From Nostoc edaphicum CCNP1411 (lineage in GTDB: Bacteria > Cyanobacteriota > Cyanobacteriia > Cyanobacteriales > Nostocaceae), in assembly GCF_014023275.1 (NCBI RefSeq), contig NZ_CP054698.1:744001-808000 (forward strand): a stretch of DNA of 64,000 nucleotides. The letters are read 5' to 3'. A program made the position numbers and the translations under genes. Within the stretch, counting starts at the first letter, position 1; every line of letters begins with the position of its first letter. Below are positions 55,331-64,000 of this stretch, piece after piece. The notes below the pieces were generated by a model, which had not been told where the DNA came from, searched no databases, and saw only the letters and a list, made by a program, of their open reading frames with translations.

Positions 55331-55931
55331 TAGTTATTAGTCATTGGTCATTGGTCATTAGTCAGTAGAAAATAAACAAATGACTACTGAGAACTAACAA
55401 AGGACAAATATGCCCAATAGTGATGTCATAGTTATTGGTAGGGCATTGTATACTACATCATAAGTATATGATTAGCATTCTGATTAGCAAACTTTATTTT
55501 TTTAGCATAATATTTAGTCATTTGCGATGTTTAACGTCTCAAAATACTCTCAACGCAAGGCTGACAAAGACACCGCAGTAATTAAACGTCTCAGTGAGGG
55601 TAAACTAAGACTCTAATTTTCTGTAGACATCAGCAAAACTGTTTATTAGTACAAATGTACTTACTTGTATTATAACTACTAAGAGAAAAGCTCGACAACA
55701 AAAAGCTAATTAATAGGTTTATGCCAGATATAAAAATAAAATTTAATTTGTGAAAATCAAAATATTCAGATTTTCAACTTTTTATATATGACTCCTGAAT
55801 TCTGACTTCTGAATTCTTCTTCAATAGATGATTGGAGAGTTTAATAGGCTTGTCTGTCAATCTTGGAGTTGGCAAAGTCCAAAAATATTTACTAGTATTG
55901 TAATAATTACTGTTAAAAAATCAAAGTAAAA
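55331..55931. other. Gene-free stretch with short repeats
   Basis: 55331-55385 is made of TTAGTCATTGGTCATT-like units. 55791-55827 is a fragment of the GAATTC/GACTCC repeat. A 29-codon ORF at 55527-55616 (MFNVSKYSQRKADKD) has no family match and is left unassigned. The remainder is AT-rich. Confidence 0.5.
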
Positions 55932-56981
55932 ATGATGAGTAGCCAATTAGAACAATTTGCAAGTGATAATTCTTCTGGTATTTGTCCTGAAGCACTGGAA
56001 TATATGATTAGGGCAAATTATGGTAGTGTTCCAGCTTATGGAAATGATGAATGGACTCAAAAAGCCACAGATTATTTTCGGGAACTATTTGAAATTGATT
56101 GTGAAGTATTTTTTACCTTTAACGGTACAGCAGCAAATTCTTTATCTTTAGCTGCTCTTTGTCAGTCATATCACAGCGTTATTTGTCATGAGACATCTCA
56201 CATAGAAACAGATGAATGTGGCGCACCCGAATTTGCATCTAATGGTTCTAAACTGTTACTTGCTCAAGGTAAAAATGGCAAATTAACATCAGAGTCGATA
56301 GAGGCAATTGTCACTAAGCGGGCTGATATTCATTATCCAAAACCTAAAGTTATTAGTATTACACAATCAACTGAATTAGGAACTTTATATTCTATTGAAG
56401 AACTTTTAAGTATTAAAGAAGTTGCGAAAAAGTATAACTTAAAGATTCACATGGATGGCGCTCGTTTTGCAAATGCAGTTGCTGCCATGAATCAAAGCCC
56501 TGCTGAAATTACCTGGAAAACTGGAATCGATGTATTGTGTTTTTGTGGTACAAAGAATGGCATGGCATTGGGTGAAGCGATTCTTTTCTTCAACAAAGCA
56601 TTAGCAGAGGATTTTGACTATCGATGCAAGCAAGCAGGACAGCTAGCTTCAAAAATGCGGTTTATTTCCGCTCCCTGGTTGGGTTTATTGGAAACTGGTG
56701 CTTGGCTAAAAAATGCTAGACATGCTAATCAATGTGCTGAATACTTAGAAAATCAACTATTAAACATAGAAGGCGTTGACTTAATGTTTCCTAGAGAAGC
56801 CAACGCCGTATTTGTTAAATTACCTGAACAAATCATTCACAGCTTAAAAGCCAAGAACTGGCAATTTTATACATTTATTGGTGTAGGAGGAGTACGTTTT
56901 ATGTGTTCTTGGAACACTACTCAATCAAGGATTGATGAATTGATTGGTGATATTAAAAACGCAACTCTTGACAAAAAATAA
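55932..56981 (+). CDS. Low-specificity L-threonine aldolase
   Basis: This 349-residue PLP enzyme of the beta-eliminating lyase family cleaves threonine or allo-threonine to glycine and acetaldehyde. The N-terminus FASDNSSGICPEALEYM is typical; also visible are the phosphate-binding FTFNGTAANSLSL, HETSHIETDECGAPE, the PLP-ring Asp in HMDGARFANA, and the Schiff-base Lys in CFCGTKNGMALGEA. Two ATG codons (55932, 55935) are possible starts. It stands alone. Confidence 0.88.
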   Translation: MMSSQLEQFASDNSSGICPEALEYMIRANYGSVPAYGNDEWTQKATDYFRELFEIDCEVFFTFNGTAANSLSLAALCQSYHSVICHETSHIETDECGAPEFASNGSKLLLAQGKNGKLTSESIEAIVTKRADIHYPKPKVISITQSTELGTLYSIEELLSIKEVAKKYNLKIHMDGARFANAVAAMNQSPAEITWKTGIDVLCFCGTKNGMALGEAILFFNKALAEDFDYRCKQAGQLASKMRFISAPWLGLLETGAWLKNARHANQCAEYLENQLLNIEGVDLMFPREANAVFVKLPEQIIHSLKAKNWQFYTFIGVGGVRFMCSWNTTQSRIDELIGDIKNATLDKK

Positions 56982-57076
56982 ATATAAAAAATGGAAATAA
57001 TGAAATAAGTACAGCAATTCTAAAGCTGCCCTAAATTAAGTAAATGCAATTAATAATAACTGGCAATATTAAGTGC

Positions 57077-57517
57077 TTACTTGGCATTAAACTTCAATCG
57101 CACTTTTGGTTGTTGCCATAATCCCAAGCGCTTATTTTGAGCATTAGCTTCTGCAATTAAAAATTTGGTTTTGCTCTCGTAGCAATTTTGTAAAGATTCT
57201 CGGTCAACTATAGCATTACCTGACTCTACCAAAAGGAGATTTACTGACCGATTATTCACAAACACTTCACCATCTGCGTGACCGTTTTTGAGTTGTTCTG
57301 TGTTTCTAATTACAACAGGAGTTTGAGGTGGTAGTAGCTGTTTTAGCTTTTGTGTTGCTGCTAAACCAGATGGCTGACCATTTGCCTCTGGTGCATTAAT
57401 ACACGCTAGCTTTATTGTGGTTGTTTGTCCTGCATTATCTTTAACCAAAATTGTGTTCCCGTCTGCAATACCAACTACTGTAGCTAGCACCAAAATTAGT
57501 TCAAGTAACTCCATCAT
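57077..57517 (-). CDS. Exported thermonuclease-like protein with altered catalytic residues
   Basis: This 146-residue protein has an N-terminal signal peptide or anchor (LLELILVLATVVGIA) and the OB fold of staphylococcal nuclease: DGNTILVKDNAGQTTTIKLACINAPEA, a middle helix, and LLLVESGNAIVDRE. Compared with the classical enzyme, the RLIGIDAPE motif is KLACINAPE, so Arg35 is Lys and Asp40 is Asn, and the Arg87 region (NGHADGEVF) has no Arg. Nuclease activity is therefore doubtful. It could bind nucleic acid or act as a structural domain. Confidence 0.8.
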   Translation of the reverse strand: MMELLELILVLATVVGIADGNTILVKDNAGQTTTIKLACINAPEANGQPSGLAATQKLKQLLPPQTPVVIRNTEQLKNGHADGEVFVNNRSVNLLLVESGNAIVDRESLQNCYESKTKFLIAEANAQNKRLGLWQQPKVRLKFNAK

Positions 57518-57753
57518 TTTGTCCGTAATATTTTATGCATAAATATAATTTTATTTCAGTGCTTAGATTGCTAGTGTGATTTAACTCACAAGTTGTAAGT
57601 AACAGTAATAGATATTGCCTGTAGTGGTAAAATGCATTTACATAAGGAAGTGCGATCGCGTAACTCCTTAAGCTATAGGGATTCTCCTTTGGATTGAATG
57701 TATCATAACTAGACGTACATTTTTTTGTTAGCGATCGCCTACCTTTAGTCTAA

Positions 57754-58038
57754 GAGGATGTTTGAAAAGTTTTGAGCGAATATAATTCGCTACTACACAA
57801 GCTAAGTCCACCTGCGTGGACTAGCAGAAAATCGAGTTTGATAACCCAATACAGTTCAGATAAGACCAAAACACTTGTAGAGACGGCGATTTATCGTGTC
57901 TCAAAAACCCACAATTTTGTACAATTAGCCCTTAAATGAACCGTATTGTTTTATAACCCGCGTAGGCGGGTTTTGTATGTGTAGCCGCGACTTCTAGTCA
58001 CAGAGGCAAGTAATAATTTAGACTTTTCAAACAACCTC
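57754..58038. mobile_element. 285-base MITE, GAGGATG family, TAA target duplication
   Basis: Terminal inverted repeats GAGGATGTTTGAAAAGT and ACTTTTCAAACAACCTC match with one difference. TAA flanks both sides (57751-57753, 58039-58041). Inside it at 57848-57947 lies a complete 100-base AATAC-family element, so one mobile repeat has entered another. The GCGTAGGCGGG hairpin near 57960 is also part of the interior. Confidence 0.88.
57848..57947. mobile_element. 100-base AATAC-family element, nested
   Basis: Starts AATACAGTTCAGATAAG, ends CTTAAATGAACCGTATT. It is nearly identical, in reverse, to the copy at 61720-61819 and shares the internal GTAGAGACGGCGATTTATCG. A truncated copy is at 9892 and a longer relative at 22258. 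Confidence 0.88.
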
Positions 58039-58147
58039 TAAACTCCAGATTGACAAACTTTTTGCCCTTGTGGATAAAATAGCCCTGCTTTTTTAAGGGG
58101 TCGCCACAAGCAGAGAGTATCTTCCGGGGCAAAATATCACTTAGTGT

Positions 58148-59203
58148 TTATTTAAGTTTTTTGTGAGCAGCCAAAATAATTTTTTCGGTTTCTTCCCAGC
58201 CAATACATTTATCAGTTACAGAAATACCGTATTTTAATTCTTCCTTACCAGTAATTGGTTGACTACCTTCATATAAATGCGATTCCAGCATCATGCCAAC
58301 TATTGATGTATTGCCATCCACTATTTGCTGAATAATATTTTCTAAGACAGCACCTTGTAATTTGTAATCTTTATTGGTATTACCGTGGCTACAGTCAATA
58401 ACAATTCTCGGTGGTAAATTTGCCTGTTTTAATTTCTCTTCTACCACTTTTACATTTGCTACATCAAAGTTAGGTTGACTACCACCTCTTAAAATTACGT
58501 GACCATAACCATTACCTTTAGTTTGAAATACACTCACCTGTCCGTTTTGATTAATTCCCAGAAAATTATGCGGGTTTCCGGCTGATTGGAGAGCGTTCAA
58601 AGCTACTTGAATATTGCCATCAGTACCGTTTTTAAAACCCACAGGCATTGAAAGTCCACTTGCCATTTCGCGGTGAGTTTGTGATTCAGTGGTGCGTGCT
58701 CCAATGGCTGACCATGTAATCAGTTCACTAATGTATTGAGGGATGATCGGATCTAGTGCTTCTGTGCCAGCAGGTAATCCCAGTTCTGTAATTTTTAATA
58801 ATAGCTCCCGTGCAATTAATAAGCCATTCTCTACATGGAAAGAATCATCCATATCTGGATCGTTAATTAACCCTTTCCAGCCTACGGTTGTTCTTGGTTT
58901 TTCAAAGTAAACTCTCATAATTAGTAGCAGCTTATCCTGGACTCGCTCGGCCAATATTTTCAACCTCTCAGAATATTCGAGCGCTGCTTTTGGATCATGG
59001 ATTGAGCATGGGCCAACTACTATAAATTTTCTGCGATCCTGAAAATCTAGGATATGTTCTATTTCTTGTCTATATGCTAAAACTCTTTGTTCTGCTAATT
59101 TTGTTAAAGGTAATTTTGATTTGACTTCATTAGGAGTTAATAAAATGCGATCGTTCTCAATGTTCGCGTTGTCGATATTACTATTAAATAATGTGTTGTG
59201 CAT
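58148..59203 (-). CDS. 3-deoxy-7-phosphoheptulonate synthase, class I
   Basis: DAHP synthase joins phosphoenolpyruvate and erythrose-4-phosphate, the first step to aromatic amino acids. The 351 residues match the AroF/AroG/AroH type: FIVVGPCSIHDPKAALEY, MRVYFEKPRTTVGWKGLINDP, TEALDPIIPQY, IGARTTESQTHREMASGL, VGFKNGTDG and the metal-binding CSHGNTNKDY and MLESHL. The ATG at 59203 is preferred over the TTG at 59218. The allosteric specificity cannot be told from the sequence here. Confidence 0.95.
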   Translation of the reverse strand: MHNTLFNSNIDNANIENDRILLTPNEVKSKLPLTKLAEQRVLAYRQEIEHILDFQDRRKFIVVGPCSIHDPKAALEYSERLKILAERVQDKLLLIMRVYFEKPRTTVGWKGLINDPDMDDSFHVENGLLIARELLLKITELGLPAGTEALDPIIPQYISELITWSAIGARTTESQTHREMASGLSMPVGFKNGTDGNIQVALNALQSAGNPHNFLGINQNGQVSVFQTKGNGYGHVILRGGSQPNFDVANVKVVEEKLKQANLPPRIVIDCSHGNTNKDYKLQGAVLENIIQQIVDGNTSIVGMMLESHLYEGSQPITGKEELKYGISVTDKCIGWEETEKIILAAHKKLK

Positions 59204-59400
59204 GGGATGATTTGGCAATTTTATGTACGCACTTCAATTCAGAATTGTAACACAAACCCATGATCTTTTAAAATAGCCTGTTTTGTGCTTGACAAATTTC
59301 TAATTAGACTGTAGATGATTAAGATAATAAATGAAAAAGGGGAAATATTTTCCCCTTTTTATTTGCTATTGGACTACTGATTGAGTTGTAGTGTATATTT

Positions 59401-61059
59401 TTACTGCCATACAAATACTTTAGCTTCGTATGGCCCCAAGTCAGTTATGATGCCATCATCACCAGCTTCGACATCATAATTGCCTGTCCACTCATGCCAT
59501 GTACCAGCACTAGGAAAGTTAGGAACATGATAGCCAGCAAGGAAGTTTTCTGAGAAATTTGCTATTACGACTACACGAGAACCTTCATCATTCCAACGAG
59601 TATAAGCTAATACTTTTGCATCTGCATTTTCGTGGATAAAATCAATATTTTCTGTGTAAAGTGCATGATTACTTTTACGCAGGTTGGTTAGACCTTTGTA
59701 TGATTCAAATAAACTACGATTGAGATCATTACCTAACAGTGTCCAATCAATTTTTGATGATTCAGGTTGTTTAGGTTTGTACTCGCCAAATTCTTCTCCC
59801 ATCCAAATCAAAGGTACGCCAACAGCAGTCATGAGGATGGCTACTCCTAATTTAGCCCGCCTAAAGGCTTCTTCGTTAAAAATCTCACGGTTCCCCAGTT
59901 CTACCATAATGTGGTGGTGGTCGTGGTTGGTGAGGTAATTTACTACATTGGTGGCACCCAAGAAGCCTTGGCGCTTGCAGTCAATAACATCTTTGAGACG
60001 CTCTAAATCAAATGTATCACCGCAGATATGTTCTAGAATGCAGTGATAAAAACTGTCATGCCAGCAACCATCCATTGGCCCATCTACATTAGTAATGCTG
60101 GTAGTTTCAGGAATGTGTTCAGCAACATTATAAAAAGGTTTTGCACCAGCAGTTTTTTTGGCTTCTTGAACAATCCAGTGCATGAAGTCGTAATTAGCAA
60201 TTTGCCGTGCTGCATCATAGCGAATACCATCAAGATGATATTCCTCAATCCAGAAACGGATTGCCTCACCAGTAAATTTCCAGGCTGGCTTAATATCTAA
60301 TTTTTCGTCATAATGTTCATAATTAAACTCAGGCCCCCAGTTGTTATCAGGGTCACGAGGTTCGTGATGATACCAATAATCGTGGTCAATTTGTGTTAAA
60401 GGAGCAGATGCTTCTGAGTGGTTATAAATACCGTCAAGAATTACACGAATGCCTCTGGCATGACACTCATCAATCAATTTTTTCAACCCAGCAGTAGAAC
60501 CATAACTTGATTCTGTTGCAAAGAAATGACGTGGATTATAACCCCAGCTATAATCACCAGGATATTCTTTAAGCGGCATCAACTCAATAGCGTTGATTCC
60601 CAGTTCACACAAATAATCTAACTTTTCAATGACATGTTTGTACTTACCTCGTGCATAAGGGTCATCCTCGCCACCAGAAAAGTCACCAACATGCAATTCA
60701 TAAATTACCAATTCGTGGTCAGCAGGTAAAGGCTTATCATCATGTTGCCAAACGTATGTATCAGTAATCCTTTGCCCATCTTTGATGTGGATAACACCAT
60801 CATCTTTTCCACTCAGTTCATCTATATCTGTTGCATAAGGGTCTGTAACCTCAACCCATTGTTCCGGTTCAAAAAACCATGAATTTGATTGAACGCGAAA
60901 TTTATATTTATAATCGCCATCTTCTAGTTCAACACTTGTACGAAAATAACCATCATCACCTTTTTCCATTGGAATTTCTTGCCAATCAGAAAAAGAACCA
61001 ATTAATGCGGCTCCTTTGTTGTAAGGTGCAAATAAATTAAATTCAATTGGCTTTGCCAT
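59401..61059 (-). CDS. Alpha-amylase family (GH13) enzyme with CBM48
   Basis: This 552-residue enzyme is predicted to act on alpha-1,4/1,6 glucans such as glycogen. Residues 1-95 form a CBM48-type N-domain (FNLFAPYNKGAALIGSFSDWQ). The (beta/alpha)8 barrel has the four conserved regions: LDGIYNH, GIRYDAARQI (nucleophile Asp), NVAEHIP (acid Glu) and TNHDHHH. There is no signal peptide, so it is intracellular. The CBM48 resembles branching or debranching enzymes, but the short length fits a plain amylase or maltogenic type; the exact reaction is not certain. Confidence 0.9.
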   Translation of the reverse strand: MAKPIEFNLFAPYNKGAALIGSFSDWQEIPMEKGDDGYFRTSVELEDGDYKYKFRVQSNSWFFEPEQWVEVTDPYATDIDELSGKDDGVIHIKDGQRITDTYVWQHDDKPLPADHELVIYELHVGDFSGGEDDPYARGKYKHVIEKLDYLCELGINAIELMPLKEYPGDYSWGYNPRHFFATESSYGSTAGLKKLIDECHARGIRVILDGIYNHSEASAPLTQIDHDYWYHHEPRDPDNNWGPEFNYEHYDEKLDIKPAWKFTGEAIRFWIEEYHLDGIRYDAARQIANYDFMHWIVQEAKKTAGAKPFYNVAEHIPETTSITNVDGPMDGCWHDSFYHCILEHICGDTFDLERLKDVIDCKRQGFLGATNVVNYLTNHDHHHIMVELGNREIFNEEAFRRAKLGVAILMTAVGVPLIWMGEEFGEYKPKQPESSKIDWTLLGNDLNRSLFESYKGLTNLRKSNHALYTENIDFIHENADAKVLAYTRWNDEGSRVVVIANFSENFLAGYHVPNFPSAGTWHEWTGNYDVEAGDDGIITDLGPYEAKVFVWQ

Positions 61060-61395
61060 AGAAGTGTTTGTAATATCAAGGGTTGATAGGAGTATTCTCT
61101 GATGCTCAATTGAATTTGCAAATCGCTCTAGAGAAATAATTAGTTCAGCAGTGCTTCTATCTTCAGGAATAATTGTTAAAAACTTTATAAAAGTTAACTA
61201 TGGTTTTTTGATTTTTGGCTGTTTTTAACACTTATTGATTGACTACAATACAGATTTACTGTATTGTATATTGCGCCTATAAGACTAATATTTTTAAACA
61301 CCTATTACATATAATTGCAAAAATTAAGCAACTAAATCAATAGTTTTTTATTAAACTCTAATATAGTAGATATAAGACTCATATTTAATTTTTTG

Positions 61396-61518
61396 GCGTT
61401 GCTGAATCAAGGGATGATTCTTGTAGGGTGGGCGTCTCACCCGCCTTGAAATACAAGGGACGGGCAAGATGCCCATCCTACAAAACTAGCAAAATCATCC
61501 CGCAAATATGCAACGCCG
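61396..61518. mobile_element. Palindromic repeat with GGCGTTGC ends
   Basis: TTGGCGTTGCTGAATCAAGG at the left pairs partly with the right end CAAATATGCAACGCCGA. Inner arms GGGATGATT/AATCATCCC and TTGTAGGGTGGGC/GCCCATCCTACAA also pair. No coding frame exists. It resembles widespread cyanobacterial intergenic palindromes, and target duplications are not evident. Confidence 0.75.
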
Positions 61519-61719
61519 ATTTTTTAAATACACGTAGGAGAGCCAGTGCTTTGCAGAGGTTATCGACGCTCCATTACTTGCTCTAAGCGAAGACTCTCGT
61601 TCGCGTTAGCGTCTCTGAAAGAGAAGAGAAGGCTTTACGCTGCGCTATCCGTTGTGGCAACTGACTTGTGTTATACCGTAGCCTACGCACCAAAAACTTC
61701 GGGTGGTGGGCTACGTAAA

Positions 61720-61819
61720 AATACGCTTGGGTTAAGGGCTAATTGTACAAAATTGTGGGTTTTCGAGACGCGATAAATCGCCGTCTCTACAAGTGTTTTG
61801 GTCTTATCTGAACTGTATT
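61720..61819. mobile_element. 100-base AATAC-family element
   Basis: Starts AATACGCTTGGGTTAAG, ends CTTATCTGAACTGTATT, and is exactly as long as the copy at 57848 but in the other orientation. Shared internal blocks are CTAATTGTACAAAATTGTGG and GATAAATCGCCGTCTCTAC. Confidence 0.87.
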
Positions 61820-61927
61820 GGGCTATGGAAATAACCCTAGATATACTTAAAGTTTTTCACCCAATCAAATCGGATTGGTATAGTCGTTAAAAATAGGATA
61901 TTTTTTGTCAAATGACTGCTGATCAGA

Positions 61928-62305
61928 TTACTGAATTGTGCCGTTAGTTTGTTGCAGATAACTTAACAACCAATTTGCCGCTGTTGCTCTACGAGTTTGC
62001 CGAGGTCCAAATTCACCAATCTTATATCCTTTGAAGCCCAGTTTTTCTTTTAACATTTGTTTATTTTCAGCAGGAATAGAACGAGTCAACTTAACTGTTG
62101 CGGGGCGAGATTCCATAAAATCTGGTGGTTGTGGGTAATCATTCTGCCATTCTGGTGCAACTTGGCTAGCGTCCCATTGTGCAGTTGAGGAGTCATAGCG
62201 ATAGCCTAAATAATGCCATAGCAACTGATTAACTGTGGCATCATCAAATTTATCTTCAATAATTGCCCAAATCGTTTCTGTATTGAGTGGTGGCAGGTTA
62301 GACAT
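61928..62305 (-). CDS. DUF1823 family protein
   Basis: This 125-residue soluble protein belongs to the DUF1823 family of cyanobacteria and plastids: LNTETIWAIIEDKFDDATVNQLLWHYLGYRYDSS at the N-terminus, WQNDYPQPPDFMESRPATVKLTRSIP, and KLGFKGYKIGEFGPRQTRRATAANWLLSYL at the end. The function is not known. It is a single gene, divergent from the hydrolase region. Confidence 0.87.
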   Translation of the reverse strand: MSNLPPLNTETIWAIIEDKFDDATVNQLLWHYLGYRYDSSTAQWDASQVAPEWQNDYPQPPDFMESRPATVKLTRSIPAENKQMLKEKLGFKGYKIGEFGPRQTRRATAANWLLSYLQQTNGTIQ

Positions 62306-62419
62306 AAACAGTTCAAAATTACAAGTGGAAAAATTGACTATTAATTAAATTTACAACAATTAGTAGGTAGTAAAAAATACTTTATCACTACCTTGCTGCA
62401 ATCCCAAAGATAGGAATAA

Positions 62420-62569
62420 TTTTATTTTTATAATGATCTTTATGATGGAATTAAAGGGAGCCGTCGGCAACCTGTAAAAGAACGTGGTATTCTCTGGAAA
62501 CAGCAGTATAAAGAAGAATTACATTTCTATTCTCCTCCTTTGGCAGGCAGGAAATTAGCTAAATACTAA
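62420..62569 (+). pseudogene. Possible relic of an unknown gene
   Basis: An open frame without a start codon, bounded by TAA at 62417 and TAA at 62567, encodes about 49 residues ending HFYSPPLAGRKLAKY. The composition looks coding, and the region upstream, back to the DUF1823 start, is non-coding. It may be the C-terminal end of a lost gene. I do not recognise the family. Confidence 0.3.
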
Positions 62570-62623
62570 GTCTGCTTGAAGAGATAGGATTTATTAAAAT
62601 AGTAAAAGTTTAGGAGTAAACCT

Positions 62624-63244
62624 CTGTCTTTACAAGTTATTACCGTTCCTAGAGCCACTTCTCAACCCCCCGCAGGTTTAATTGTTACTTTGCATGGTTG
62701 GGGAGCTAATGCTGAAGATGTAGCATCATTGTTACCCTTGCTCAACTTACCTGATTACCAGTTTGTATTACCCAATGCACCTTATCCTTATCCCTATTCC
62801 CCTGTAGGGAGGGCATGGTATGACCTGCGGGTGGAAAATATGTATGAAGGGTTGGTAGAAAGTCGGCAACTGTTAACAGATTTTTTGGAATCTTTAGAAA
62901 GTACCACTGGCGTACCTTTATCACGCACCATTTTATGTGGATTTTCTCAAGGTGGGGCAATGACTTTAGATGTCGGATCAAAATTACCCCTAGCAGGTTT
63001 AGCTGTCATGAGTGGGTATTTACATCCTGATGCCCTAACAGCAGCGAAAAGTGGGATTCCACCGATTTTAATCAGCCACGGGAGATATGATGAAGTTGTA
63101 CCCCTAAAAGCTGCTTTGAAGGCACGAGAAACTGTACAGTCTCTAGGAGTGGCGGTGGAATATCACGAATTTGACATGGGGCATGAAATAAATCCACAAA
63201 CGTTAGAGGTGCTACGAAATTTCGTTGTAAATCTAATTGGCTAG
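62624..63244 (+). CDS. Alpha/beta hydrolase (carboxylesterase/phospholipase type) with probable CTG start
   Basis: This 206-residue hydrolase has VTLHGWGANAEDV (oxyanion loop), the nucleophile in CGFSQGGAM, Asp in HGRYDEVVP and His in DMGHEI, the full catalytic triad of the small carboxylesterase/lysophospholipase family. The in-frame sequence before HGWG has no ATG, GTG or TTG until a stop at 62603; the only TTG (62690) would remove part of the fold. A CTG at 62624 sits seven bases after AGGAG and would give the N-terminus SLQVITVPRATSQPPAG. CTG initiation is therefore likely, or the ATG has mutated and expression is reduced. Confidence 0.87.
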   Translation: MSLQVITVPRATSQPPAGLIVTLHGWGANAEDVASLLPLLNLPDYQFVLPNAPYPYPYSPVGRAWYDLRVENMYEGLVESRQLLTDFLESLESTTGVPLSRTILCGFSQGGAMTLDVGSKLPLAGLAVMSGYLHPDALTAAKSGIPPILISHGRYDEVVPLKAALKARETVQSLGVAVEYHEFDMGHEINPQTLEVLRNFVVNLIG

Positions 63245-63397
63245 TCAGAATTACGAATTTTTTATAAATTCTGGTATAAATGCTAAAAATCTCACGAAAT
63301 GAATCACCTCTAATGAGTAATATATATAGGGTGGCTGCGTTCAGCGCAACTTAACCCATGCTGAAAGTGCGTGCTGCATAAGGGAGGGGCAAACATT

Positions 63398-63610
63398 ATG
63401 ACAACTCTAAGCATTTCCAGGAAAGAAATTGCTGCCATAACTGCGGCAGAGGTAGAAGAACTGGCTACACGTTTGGAGCTAGACAATTATAGTAATGCTT
63501 TTGAGGGTTTAAATGATTGGCATCTATTGCGAGCGATCGCATTTCAGCGTCCAGAGTTAGTTGAACCCTATATCTACCTCTTAGACTTGGAAGCCTACGA
63601 TGAAGCGTAG
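63398..63610 (+). CDS. DUF2555 family protein
   Basis: This 70-residue protein matches the cyanobacterial DUF2555 family: EVEELATRLELDNYSNAFEGLNDWHLLRAIAFQRPELVEPYIYLLDLEAYDEA. A GGGAGGGG ribosome-binding site stands nine bases before the ATG at 63398, so the start 27 bases upstream is rejected. The function is unknown. coaBC follows in the same direction after 93 bases. Confidence 0.85.
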   Translation: MTTLSISRKEIAAITAAEVEELATRLELDNYSNAFEGLNDWHLLRAIAFQRPELVEPYIYLLDLEAYDEA

Positions 63611-63703
63611 TTGAGAGTTAGGAGAGACGCGATTAATCGCGTCTGTACAGGAGTTAGGAGTTATAAATTAATATTCGTAACTACTTAGTCCTAACTTTTT
63701 ACC

Positions 63704-64000
63704 ATGACTAATCCAAAATTTAACAGGGTTCTAATAGGTGTAGGTGGCGGTATCGCCGCCTACAAAATTTGTGAATTGGTTTCGACGCTGTTTAAAACTG
63801 GGGTGGAGGTTCGAGTCATCCTCACCCGTTCGGCGCAAGAATTTATCACGCCTCTGACAATAGCCACTCTATCCCGTCATCCCGCCTACACCGATGATGA
63901 TTTCTGGAAACCAATTCACTCTCGTCCGTTGCATATTGAATTGGGTGAATGGGCAGATGTCATGGTAATTGCTCCTTTGACGGCTAATACATTAGCAAAG
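63704..64000 (+). CDS. coaBC: CoaBC, phosphopantothenoylcysteine synthetase/decarboxylase (5' part)
   Basis: The first 99 residues are present and the gene runs off the window end. The flavin-binding decarboxylase motif [25 protein letters not shown], the residues [20 protein letters not shown], the active-site His region [13 protein letters not shown] and the beginning of [10 protein letters not shown] are all visible. CoaBC makes phosphopantothenoylcysteine and decarboxylates it for coenzyme A. Together with panE at 19380 it is the second CoA-pathway gene in the window. Confidence 0.93.
   Translation, partial: MTNPKFNRVLIGVGGGIAAYKICELVSTLFKTGVEVRVILTRSAQEFITPLTIATLSRHPAYTDDDFWKPIHSRPLHIELGEWADVMVIAPLTANTLAK

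Larger units (their letters stand above)
61060..61927. other. Repeat-rich gap between GH13 and DUF1823 genes
   Basis: 61060-61395 is AT-rich leader of the GH13 gene with no gene. Then come the palindrome at 61396-61518, a stretch of GCGTTAGCGTCTC-type repeats at 61590-61700, and the AATAC-family element at 61720-61819. No protein-coding gene is supported. Confidence 0.6.

Noticed and set aside
55527..55616. 29-codon ORF MFNVSKYSQRKADKD... upstream of threonine aldolase
   Set aside because: It might be a fragment of a transposase or regulator, but nothing supports translation and I do not recognise it.

Overview
The window looks like chromosome of a filamentous, heterocyst-type cyanobacterium close to Nostoc. 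The evidence is frequent GCGATCGC (HIP1) octamers, cyanobacterial families (DUF2808, DUF4359, DUF3288, DUF1823, DUF2555), sucrose synthase, squalene-hopene cyclase, the RexT/thioredoxin pair, and many short dispersed repeats in the gaps between genes. I identified everything by reading; no database search was run.

Layout. 1-1742: an IS630-type element that has removed the 5' end of a DUF2808 gene. 2073-8386: a 2TM protein, a creatininase-type amidohydrolase, polyphosphate glucokinase, a peptidoglycan-binding protein and sucrose synthase. 10066-12358: a secreted gamma-carbonic-anhydrase-like protein with two lobes, plus two small exported companions. 12944-17063: tRNA-His, then corrin genes (cbiX-cobA overlapping; a cobalamin riboswitch leading a DUF1636 protein and cobK). 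18071-20360: an inositol-phosphatase-type enzyme and ketopantoate reductase. 20646-26577: one-way genes for redox enzymes (methyltransferase, two SDRs, nitroreductase, old yellow enzyme, thioredoxin) ending at a divergent rexT with a perfect palindrome in the shared promoter. 26768-27780: an AbiEii-type nucleotidyltransferase with an overlapping partner. 27914-31182: hopanoid genes hpnB and shc. 31365-38944: signalling genes (AAA-GGDEF protein, PAS kinase without the phosphoacceptor His), a PRC-barrel protein, a GNAT and a cytochrome b. 39039-41868: a PyrF-PyrE fusion and an AI-2E permease. 41938-47298: two RTX proteins on either side of a glycosyltransferase-parvulin fusion. 49649-64000: clpC, an MCE/ABC lipid-transport pair, threonine aldolase, a nuclease-like protein, DAHP synthase, a GH13 enzyme, small DUF proteins, a hydrolase that appears to start at CTG, and the 5' part of coaBC.

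The strongest leads are: (1) the two-lobed gamma-CA, in which one lobe keeps only the His that a neighbouring subunit donates and the other lobe keeps the remaining two zinc His; (2) the GT4-PpiC fusion between two RTX genes, a possible glycosylation/folding unit for secreted calcium-binding proteins; (3) several MITE-like families with intact terminal repeats and target duplications; and (4) repeats that have entered coding sequence in frame (hpnB and two neighbouring signalling genes).
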